A DNA stretch of 5,197 nucleotides from Betaproteobacteria bacterium (lineage in GTDB: Bacteria > Pseudomonadota > Gammaproteobacteria > Burkholderiales > Burkholderiaceae_D): the NCBI GenBank assembly GCA_015655165.1, contig JAATFN010000198.1, positions 1 to 5,197 on the forward strand, in the 5' to 3' direction. The notes beneath the pieces were generated by a model, which ran no database searches, was not told where the DNA came from, and saw only the letters and a program-made list of their open reading frames with translations. Positions 1 through 5,197 of the stretch are shown in pieces. The translations under genes and the position numbers were made by a program. Position 1 is the stretch's first letter. Every line of letters starts with the position of its first letter.

Positions 1-75
1 GTTAACTGGCTTGCCTTTTTGGTAGGGTTCATTGCTGTATTGAAGAGTTATTTAATTTTATTATTTAGACATTAA
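1..75 (+). CDS. atpI: C-terminal end of probable ATP synthase protein I (AtpI), partial
   Basis: The first 24 codons of frame 1 are open and end at TAA (73-75). They encode a hydrophobic tail (begins VNWLAFLVGF, ends LILLFRH) that looks like the last membrane helix of a small membrane protein. AtpI is the usual first gene of beta- and gammaproteobacterial atp operons and lies directly before atpB. It is a small membrane protein thought to help c-ring assembly or Mg2+ supply, and it is not part of the finished enzyme. The stop lies 2 nt before the atpB ATG, so the two genes are probably translationally coupled. The identity rests on position and hydrophobicity, because the fragment is too short for a firm family call. 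The start lies upstream of the window. Confidence 0.7.
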   Translation, partial: VNWLAFLVGFIAVLKSYLILLFRH

Positions 76-77
76 TT

Positions 78-893
78 ATGACTGCAGCTGTACATGCACC
101 TACTCCAACGGAGTATATCGTCCACCATTTGGGGAATTTGTCGACGAAGCATCAAGAAAACATCGTCGATTTTTCCATTTTGAATCTGGACACCATTTTT
201 TGGTCATTGGTATGTGGCATTGTCGCCTGCGCAACGCTGTTTGTTGCCGCGCGCCGTGCCACCTCTGGTGTGCCGGGGCGTTTTCAGGCAGCCATTGAGG
301 TGTTGGTGGAAATGGTCGAAGACCAGTCTAAGTCTTTGGTGCATGGAGATCGCCGTTTTATTGCACCATTGGCACTGATGATTTTCATATGGGTTGCGTT
401 AATGAACTGTCTGGATTTCTTGCCGGTGGATTTAGGGAGCACTGTTGCTACTTGGCTGGGTAATCCTAATGCCTATCATCGCATTGTTCCTACGGCTGAT
501 TTGAACGGTACAGTAGGGATTGCATTGGGTGTGTTGACACTGATGTTGTATTTCAGTTTCAAGATTAAGGGCTTCGGTGGTTTTTTACATGAATTGTTTA
601 CTGCACCATTTGGTCCTTGGTTGGCGCCTTTCGATTTCTTGTTGAATATCATCGAATTTGTGGCTAAAACTGTGTCTTTGGCAATGCGACTGTTCGGTAA
701 TATGTATGCCGGTGAACTGGTATTCATGTTGATTGCTTTGCTGGGCGCTACCGCCACGACACTTGGCTTTATGGGCCAAGTTGTTGCAGGGTCATTATGG
801 GCAATTTTCCATATTCTGATCGTGTTTTTGCAAGCGTTTATCTTTATGATTCTCACGCTGGTCTATTTGGGTCAGGCGCATGACACTCACTAA
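78..893 (+). CDS. atpB: F1Fo ATP synthase subunit a (Fo proton channel)
   Basis: Encodes 271 aa, the same length as E. coli subunit a. Subunit a is the membrane stator that forms the two proton half-channels beside the c-ring. Hydrophobic segments lie at about 39-58, 94-117, 142-162, 185-225 and 229-263. The essential arginine is R204 in the AMRLFGNMYAGE motif (E. coli R210), followed by E213 (E. coli E219). H245 and Q252 in the last helix correspond to E. coli H245 and Q252. The conserved PTADLN motif is at 138-143. The N-terminus (HAPTPTEYIVHHL) fits betaproteobacterial AtpB and supports the ATG at 78. No Shine-Dalgarno sequence is seen within 20 nt upstream, and the ATG follows the atpI-like stop by 2 nt, so initiation probably depends on coupling. 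All functional residues checked are present, so the product should be active. Confidence 0.97.
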   Translation: MTAAVHAPTPTEYIVHHLGNLSTKHQENIVDFSILNLDTIFWSLVCGIVACATLFVAARRATSGVPGRFQAAIEVLVEMVEDQSKSLVHGDRRFIAPLALMIFIWVALMNCLDFLPVDLGSTVATWLGNPNAYHRIVPTADLNGTVGIALGVLTLMLYFSFKIKGFGGFLHELFTAPFGPWLAPFDFLLNIIEFVAKTVSLAMRLFGNMYAGELVFMLIALLGATATTLGFMGQVVAGSLWAIFHILIVFLQAFIFMILTLVYLGQAHDTH

Positions 894-903
894 TTGTGGG
901 TAG

Positions 904-1219
<316 letters not shown>

Positions 1220-1223
1220 TTTG

Positions 1224-1263
1224 TGCCGCATAACTGGTTTCTGGATAGATCGGAAATGCGGTA
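1224..1263 (+). promoter_or_regulatory. Stem-loop in the atpE-atpF spacer
   Basis: An inverted repeat pairs 1224-1231 (TGCCGCAT) with 1256-1263 (ATGCGGTA): eight pairs, six of them consecutive Watson-Crick (CCGCAT/ATGCGG) and one G-U. An inner helix 1239-1244/1250-1255 can stack on it, leaving a 7-nt bulge (1232-1238) and a 5-nt loop. No T-run follows, so it is not an intrinsic terminator. It ends 13 nt before the atpF Shine-Dalgarno. It may protect the 3' end of atpE mRNA or lower atpF expression; both roles are inferred. Confidence 0.5.
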
Positions 1264-1276
1264 AAGTCATTCTGAG

Positions 1277-1281
1277 AAGGA
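1277..1281 (+). promoter_or_regulatory. Shine-Dalgarno that fixes the GTG start of atpF
   Basis: AAGGA lies 7 nt before GTG at 1289. The next in-frame ATG is codon 22 and would remove the membrane anchor, so the GTG is the start. Confidence 0.85.
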
Positions 1282-1288
1282 AATAACC

Positions 1289-1759
1289 GTGAACTTAAAT
1301 GCAACATTGATTGCGCAGTTTGTGGTCTTCTTTATTCTCGCCGGTTTTACGATGAAATTCGTTTGGCCGCCGTTGATGAAGGCGCTTGATGAGCGTGCGA
1401 AGAAGATTGCAGACGGTTTGGCGGCAGCAGATCGCGGCAAAGCTGATTTGGCAGCTGCAGAAAAGCGTGTTCAGGCCGAACTGGCAACAGCACATGAAGC
1501 CGGTATGCAACGCATTGGCGATGCCGAGAAACGTGCCCAGTTAATTATTGATGAAGCGAAGCAGACAGCCTCGGCAGAAGCTGCGCGTATTATCGCTGAT
1601 GCAAAAGCAGAAGCGGATCGTCAGGTCGAAAAAGCACGTGATGACTTGCGTAACCAGATCGCTGTGTTGGCAGTGAAAGGTTCTGAGCAGATTTTGAAGC
1701 GTGAAATCAACGAATCAGTCCATGCTGATTTATTGAACCGTCTGAAAGCAGAGCTGTAA
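1289..1759 (+). CDS. atpF: F1Fo ATP synthase subunit b (peripheral stalk)
   Basis: Encodes 156 aa, the same length as E. coli b. Subunit b is the dimeric outer stalk that ties subunit a to delta and the alpha3beta3 head. One N-terminal membrane helix (about 4-26) ends at the conserved WPPL (26-29), and R36 in ALDER matches E. coli R36. From about 30 to 140 the protein is a long charged, alanine-rich helix with the look of the b-type coiled coil. The C-terminal part (about 140-156) would bind delta. The start is GTG, chosen because of AAGGA 7 nt upstream and because it keeps the whole membrane helix. The rarer start codon and the stem-loop upstream may both lower output relative to atpE, which would suit two b copies against many c. 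The stop is 1 nt before atpH. Confidence 0.97.
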   Translation: MNLNATLIAQFVVFFILAGFTMKFVWPPLMKALDERAKKIADGLAAADRGKADLAAAEKRVQAELATAHEAGMQRIGDAEKRAQLIIDEAKQTASAEAARIIADAKAEADRQVEKARDDLRNQIAVLAVKGSEQILKREINESVHADLLNRLKAEL

Positions 1760-1760
1760 T

Positions 1761-2294
1761 ATGGCTGAATTTGCTACCATCGCCCGCCCTTATGCAGAAG
1801 CACTGTTCCGTGTGGCTAAGTCCGGTAATTTAGCAGCTTGGTCCGATCTTGTTTCCCAGATGGCTCAAGTAGCGACATATCCCGATATTAAGGCATTAGC
1901 TCACAATCAGTTGGTGTCTGACGAGCAACTGGCCGATACATTTGTAGCGGCATTGGGTTCGTCAATTACAGCTGAAGCGAAGAACTTGATTTCTGTATTG
2001 ACAGATAACGATCGTTTGACGCTGTTGCCTGAAATTGCCGAGCAGTTTCATGCTCTGAAAAATGCCGATGCCGGATCTGCCGATGTGCAGATCGAAAGTG
2101 CATTTGCTTTGACAGATGCGCAGTTGAAGGATCTGGTCGTATCATTGGAAAAAAAATTCGGTTGCAAGCTTAATCCCACAGTAACAATCAATGAAGCATT
2201 GATCGGTGGTGTTAGTGTGACTGTCGGCGACGAAGTGTTCGATACATCGGTGCGTGCGAAGCTGCAACAGTTACAGGCTGCATTGGCTGCGTAA
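1761..2294 (+). CDS. atpH: F1Fo ATP synthase subunit delta (OSCP-like stator cap)
   Basis: Encodes 177 aa, identical in length to E. coli delta. Delta sits on top of F1, where its N-terminal domain binds the alpha N-termini and its C-terminal domain binds b. The N-terminal helical domain (about 1-105) opens with the typical [11 protein letters not shown] (6-16). The C-terminal part carries the family signature [20 protein letters not shown] (149-168). The ATG lies 1 nt after the atpF stop, in TAATATG. Only a weak Shine-Dalgarno match (AGAG at 1750-1753) lies within the atpF end, so translation is probably coupled to atpF. This would link the yields of the two stator subunits. Nothing is unusual in the protein. 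Confidence 0.96.
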   Translation: MAEFATIARPYAEALFRVAKSGNLAAWSDLVSQMAQVATYPDIKALAHNQLVSDEQLADTFVAALGSSITAEAKNLISVLTDNDRLTLLPEIAEQFHALKNADAGSADVQIESAFALTDAQLKDLVVSLEKKFGCKLNPTVTINEALIGGVSVTVGDEVFDTSVRAKLQQLQAALAA

Positions 2295-2328
2295 CGGGCT
2301 TTAGGGCACCTGCGAAAGAAACAATTTT

Positions 2329-2334
2329 TAGGAG
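2329..2334 (+). promoter_or_regulatory. Shine-Dalgarno of atpA
   Basis: TAGGAG ends 5 nt before the atpA ATG at 2340, in the 45-nt atpH-atpA spacer. This site allows independent initiation, in contrast to the coupled atpF-atpH pair upstream, and fits the need for three alpha copies. Confidence 0.8.
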
Positions 2335-2339
2335 TTAGT

Positions 2340-3881
2340 ATGCAACTCAACGCGTCTGAAATCAGTGAGCTGATCAAGAGCCGGATTCAAGGCCTTGATG
2401 ATAGTGCTGAAATTCGCAATCAAGGTACGGTCATTTCCGTGTCCGACGGTATCTGCCGCATTCACGGTCTGTCCGACGTTATGCAAGGCGAGATGCTGGA
2501 ATTCCCAGGTAATACTTACGGTCTGGCGCTGAACTTGGAGCGTGATTCTGTTGGTGCTGTTATTCTGGGTGCTTATGAGCATATTTCCGAAGGCGATACA
2601 GTCAAGTGTACCGGTCGTATTCTGGAAGTGCCAATCGGTCCTGAATTAAAGGGGCGTGTCGTTAATGCACTGGGTCAGCCAATCGATGGTAAGGGTCCGA
2701 TCAACACCAAGTTGACAGCCCCGATCGAAAAAATCGCCCCAGGCGTGATTGCACGTCAATCTGTTGACCAGCCTTTGCAAACAGGTCTGAAGTCAATCGA
2801 TGCAATGGTACCGATCGGCCGTGGTCAACGTGAATTGATCATTGGTGACCGCCAGACAGGTAAAACTGCTGTTGCGATCGACACGATCATCAGCCAAAAA
2901 GGTCAAGGCGTAACATGTATTTATGTTGCGATCGGCCAAAAAGCGTCTTCCATCAAGAACGTTGTACGTTCTTTAGAGCAGCATGGTGCGCTGGAATACA
3001 CAATTATCGTTGCGGCTACCGCATCTGAATCGGCAGCGTTGCAATACGTTTCTGCTTATTCAGGTTGTGCGATGGGCGAATACTTCCGCGATCGTGGTGA
3101 AGATGCATTGATCGTCTATGACGATCTGTCCAAACAAGCTGTGGCATACCGTCAGGTATCCTTGCTGTTGCGTCGTCCGCCAGGTCGTGAAGCATATCCT
3201 GGTGATGTGTTCTATCTGCACAGCCGCCTGCTGGAGCGTGCAGCACGTGTTAATGCCAACTATGTCGAAGCATTCACCAAAGGTGAAGTCAAGGGCAAAA
3301 CAGGTTCCCTGACAGCATTGCCGATTATTGAAACACAAGCTGGCGACGTTTCTGCATTCGTGCCAACAAACGTGATTTCGATTACCGACGGTCAGATCTT
3401 CCTGGAAACATCGTTGTTTAATGCCGGTATCCGTCCTGCGATTAATGCCGGTATTTCTGTGTCCCGCGTTGGTGGTGCAGCACAAACCAAAGTGATCAAG
3501 AGTTTGTCCGGCGGGATTCGTACCGACTTGGCACAATATCGTGAATTAGCTGCGTTTGCGCAATTCGCTTCTGATCTGGACGAAGCGACCCGTAAGCAGT
3601 TGGATCGTGGTGCACGTGTGACAGAGCTGTTAAAGCAAGGTCAATATGCACCATTGCCAGTGTCATTGATGGCTGTGTCGTTGTTCGCGGTCAACAAGGG
3701 TTTCCTGGATGATGTCGAAGTCAAGAAGGTGTTGTCTTTCGAAGCTGGCGTGCATAGCTTCATGAAGACCAGTCATGCTGCTTTGTTGCAGAAGATTGAA
3801 GACACCAAGAAATTGGACAAGGATGATGAAGCTGCATTGTCAGCTGCGATTGCCGATTTCAAAAAATCCGGCGCGTACTAA
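2340..3881 (+). CDS. atpA: F1Fo ATP synthase subunit alpha (non-catalytic nucleotide-binding head subunit)
   Basis: Encodes 513 aa, the same length as E. coli alpha, and opens with [13 protein letters not shown]. Three alpha alternate with three beta in the F1 head; alpha binds Mg-nucleotide at the non-catalytic sites and supplies residues to the catalytic ones. The N-terminal beta-barrel covers about 25-95. The nucleotide-binding domain holds the P-loop GDRQTGKT at 169-176 (K175, T176 as in E. coli) and the Walker B region YDDLSKQ with D261. The arginine finger R376 in [12 protein letters not shown] is present. The helical C-terminal domain runs from about 380 to 513. AtpA is clearly alpha rather than beta because the catalytic Glu of beta is replaced by Gln in the GQKAS motif. 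It has its own Shine-Dalgarno and is followed by atpG after 30 nt. Five CGATCG hexamers cluster within 2722-3094. Confidence 0.98.
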   Translation: MQLNASEISELIKSRIQGLDDSAEIRNQGTVISVSDGICRIHGLSDVMQGEMLEFPGNTYGLALNLERDSVGAVILGAYEHISEGDTVKCTGRILEVPIGPELKGRVVNALGQPIDGKGPINTKLTAPIEKIAPGVIARQSVDQPLQTGLKSIDAMVPIGRGQRELIIGDRQTGKTAVAIDTIISQKGQGVTCIYVAIGQKASSIKNVVRSLEQHGALEYTIIVAATASESAALQYVSAYSGCAMGEYFRDRGEDALIVYDDLSKQAVAYRQVSLLLRRPPGREAYPGDVFYLHSRLLERAARVNANYVEAFTKGEVKGKTGSLTALPIIETQAGDVSAFVPTNVISITDGQIFLETSLFNAGIRPAINAGISVSRVGGAAQTKVIKSLSGGIRTDLAQYRELAAFAQFASDLDEATRKQLDRGARVTELLKQGQYAPLPVSLMAVSLFAVNKGFLDDVEVKKVLSFEAGVHSFMKTSHAALLQKIEDTKKLDKDDEAALSAAIADFKKSGAY

Positions 3882-3896
3882 CTTTTACTGACAGCT

Positions 3897-3903
3897 TAAG
3901 GAG
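3897..3903 (+). promoter_or_regulatory. Shine-Dalgarno of atpG, which decides between two nearby ATGs
   Basis: TAAGGAG is the strongest Shine-Dalgarno in the window. It lies 8 nt before the ATG at 3912. A nearer ATG at 3905 is only 1 nt away and opens a frame that stops after six codons, so 3912 is the start. Confidence 0.85.
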
Positions 3904-3911
3904 TATGACTC

Positions 3912-4781
3912 ATGGCTACAGGTAAAGAGATACGTGGCAAGATCAAAAGCGTAGAAAATACGAAGAAGATCACAAAGGCGATGGAAATGGTCGCTGCATC
4001 GAAAATGCGTAAAGCGCAGGATCGTATGCTAGCGGCCAGACCATATAGCGATCGTGTTCGCAACATAGCTGCGAATCTGTCGCAAGCCAATCAGGAGTAT
4101 TCGCATCCGTTTCTGGTCAAGCAAGAAGGTGCAAACAAGGTAGGTTTCATTATTGTCACAACCGATAAAGGTTTATGTGGCGGTATGAATACCAATTCCT
4201 TGCGTGCGGTAACTGGCAAGATCCGTGAATTGGAAGCGCAGGGCAAGCATGCTGAAATTGTTGCTATTGGCAATAAAGGATTTGGCTTTTTAAACCGTAT
4301 CGGTGCAAAAGTGGTGTCACACGTCACGCAATTAGGTGACACACCACACTTGGAAAAGCTGATCGGGCCGGTCAAAGTGTTGCTTGATGCGTATCAGGAA
4401 GGGCAGCTGGATGCGGTGTATGTAGTGTATACGAAGTTCATCAATACGATGAAACAGGAACCTACTATCACCCAGTTACTGCCTTTGACAGCCGATACGT
4501 TGAAAGCGGACGAAAACGCACATGACTGGGACTATATTTACGAACCGGATGTAGAAAGTGTCATCGACGAATTATTGATTCGTTATGTTGAGGCACTGAT
4601 CTACCAAGCGGTTGCAGAGAATATGGCATCCGAACAGTCGGCACGTATGGTTGCAATGAAAGCAGCAAGTGACAACGCTGGTAACGTGATTGGCGAGTTG
4701 AAGTTGGTGTACAACAAGACCCGTCAGGCAGCGATTACCAAGGAACTGTCTGAGATCGTCTCCGGTGCGGCAGCGGTGTAA
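3912..4781 (+). CDS. atpG: F1Fo ATP synthase subunit gamma (central rotor shaft)
   Basis: Encodes 289 aa (E. coli 287). Gamma is the central shaft: its N- and C-terminal helices form a coiled coil inside alpha3beta3, and its globular part rests on the c-ring with epsilon. The N-terminal helix carries [17 protein letters not shown] (18-34), the strongly conserved segment facing the beta catch loops. The central Rossmann-like domain has the conserved DKGLCGG (85-91). The C-terminal helix begins around [10 protein letters not shown] (249-258) and ends SGAAAV, the usual terminus. No chloroplast-type regulatory cysteine insert is visible. A near-perfect inverted repeat lies within the gene at 4311-4347. 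It is followed by atpD after a 56-nt spacer. Confidence 0.97.
   Translation: MATGKEIRGKIKSVENTKKITKAMEMVAASKMRKAQDRMLAARPYSDRVRNIAANLSQANQEYSHPFLVKQEGANKVGFIIVTTDKGLCGGMNTNSLRAVTGKIRELEAQGKHAEIVAIGNKGFGFLNRIGAKVVSHVTQLGDTPHLEKLIGPVKVLLDAYQEGQLDAVYVVYTKFINTMKQEPTITQLLPLTADTLKADENAHDWDYIYEPDVESVIDELLIRYVEALIYQAVAENMASEQSARMVAMKAASDNAGNVIGELKLVYNKTRQAAITKELSEIVSGAAAV
4311..4347 (+). repeat. Intragenic inverted repeat in atpG
   Basis: GTGGTGTCAC (4311-4320) can pair with 4336-4347, giving ten base pairs with a 2-nt bulge (4341-4342) and a 15-nt loop. The core GTGTCAC/GTGACAC is a perfect 7-bp match. A second GTCAC at 4323-4327 could compete for the same partner. It lies wholly in coding sequence, so it may be a by-product of the codons used. 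Confidence 0.4.
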
Positions 4782-4805
4782 AGACATTTTGCAGAGATGC
4801 GTAAC

Positions 4806-4817
4806 AGTATTTAACTT
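4806..4817 (+). repeat. 12-nt direct repeat, copy 2 (upstream of atpD)
   Basis: Identical AGTATTTAACTT to 945-956 before atpE. This copy is 21 nt before the AAGGA of atpD (4827-4831), and the atpE copy is 18 nt before its own, so the spacing to the ribosome site is similar. The rest of the 56-nt atpG-atpD spacer is A/T-rich with no convincing hairpin. Confidence 0.5.
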
Positions 4818-4826
4818 TATATATTG

Positions 4827-4831
4827 AAGGA
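4827..4831 (+). promoter_or_regulatory. Shine-Dalgarno of atpD
   Basis: AAGGA (within GAAGGA, 4826-4831) ends 6 nt before the atpD ATG at 4838. The spacing and core are the same as for atpE. Confidence 0.8.
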
Positions 4832-4837
4832 ACGAAA

Positions 4838-5197
4838 ATGGCTGATGGCAAAATCGTTCAGTGTATCGGTGCAGTGGTTGACGTAGAGTTTCCGCACAAT
4901 GCATTGCCAAAAATATACGATGCTTTGAAATTAGAAGGTTCGGAACTGACATTGGAAGTCCAGCAACAGCTGGGTGACGGTGTGGTTCGTACCATTGCGT
5001 TGGGTTCATCTGACGGTTTGCGTCGTGGTCTGACAATCAAAAACACAGGAAAGCAAATTACTGTGCCTATCGGTAAGGCGACTTTAGGTCGCATTATGGA
5101 TGTGCTGGGTAATCCTATCGATGAATGCGGCCCTGTTAGCCACGAGCAAACAGCTCAAATTCACCGTGTTGCACCTGCATATGATGAACTGTCCCCA
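4838..5197 (+). CDS. atpD: F1Fo ATP synthase subunit beta, N-terminal 120 residues (truncated by window edge)
   Basis: An open frame of 120 codons starts at ATG 4838 and runs off the end of the window without a stop. Beta is the catalytic subunit that makes or hydrolyses ATP. The visible part is the N-terminal beta-barrel ([15 protein letters not shown] at 5-19; the [15 protein letters not shown] stretch at about 51-65) and the lead-in to the nucleotide-binding domain ([12 protein letters not shown], about 82-93; [13 protein letters not shown] at the end). The P-loop, catalytic Glu and DELSEED catch loop are beyond the window, so catalytic competence cannot be judged. The start is supported by AAGGA 6 nt upstream and by the usual short N-terminus of bacterial beta. 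atpC (epsilon) would be expected next. Confidence 0.97.
   Translation, partial: MADGKIVQCIGAVVDVEFPHNALPKIYDALKLEGSELTLEVQQQLGDGVVRTIALGSSDGLRRGLTIKNTGKQITVPIGKATLGRIMDVLGNPIDECGPVSHEQTAQIHRVAPAYDELSP

Noticed and set aside
476..856. 126-codon open frame on the - strand within atpB
   Set aside because: It is antisense to essential transmembrane helices of subunit a, with no recognisable domain.
1449..1460. GCAGCTGC palindrome in atpF
   Set aside because: It arises from consecutive alanine codons in the b-subunit helix, with no sign of a separate function.
3060..3536. 158-codon open frame on the - strand within atpA
   Set aside because: It lies wholly antisense to a well-conserved alpha gene, is rich in Cys, His and Gln in a way typical of reversed coding sequence, and resembles no family I know.
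3905..3925. Mini-ORF starting at ATG 3905 just before atpG
   Set aside because: It has six codons, and its ATG is 1 nt from the Shine-Dalgarno, too close for efficient use. The ATG at 3912 has proper spacing and yields the conserved gamma N-terminus.
4791..4800. Small GCA/TGC hairpin (GCAGAGATGC) after atpG as a terminator
   Set aside because: It has only three base pairs and no T-run, and atpD follows with its own ribosome site, so transcription must continue.
4572..5036. 154-codon open frame on the - strand across the atpG end and atpD start
   Set aside because: It overlaps two clear conserved genes antisense and has a composition typical of a shadow frame.

Overview
The window is a stretch of a bacterial F1Fo ATP synthase (atp) operon, read entirely on the + strand. 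The order is 3' end of atpI, atpB (a), atpE (c), atpF (b), atpH (delta), atpA (alpha), atpG (gamma) and the 5' third of atpD (beta). Every complete subunit has family-typical length, and the catalytic and proton-path residues I could check are present. The gene order and the protein sequences (AtpE with the [12 protein letters not shown] segment, AtpB ending in GQAHDTH, AtpA with [11 protein letters not shown]) point to a betaproteobacterium, most likely Burkholderiales. Base composition is moderate for that group (mid to upper 40s % G+C by eye). I cannot name a genus.

Layout: 1-75 is the tail of a hydrophobic protein whose position and character fit AtpI. Bases 78-2294 encode the membrane sector and stators (a, c, b, delta). 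Bases 2340-4781 encode alpha and gamma. Bases 4838-5197 are the first 120 codons of beta, cut by the window edge. Spacers are short (1-80 nt), so the genes are almost certainly co-transcribed. The promoter, the rest of atpI, the rest of atpD and the expected atpC lie outside. No stretch longer than 300 bases lacks a gene.

How the genes work together: subunits a and c form the proton channel and rotor ring. Gamma carries rotation from the c-ring into the alpha3beta3 head. b and delta hold the head still. Unequal subunit stoichiometry (many c, three alpha and beta, two b, one each of a, gamma and delta) must be set after transcription. The spacers show plausible signals for this: strong Shine-Dalgarno sites before atpE, atpF, atpA, atpG and atpD; none or weak ones before atpB and atpH, which start 2 and 1 nt after the preceding stop; an A/T-rich leader before atpE; an identical 12-nt element before atpE and atpD; and a stem-loop between atpE and atpF.

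I see no novel system, mobile element, CRISPR array, RNA gene or sign of transfer here. The best leads are the small non-coding signals in the spacers.
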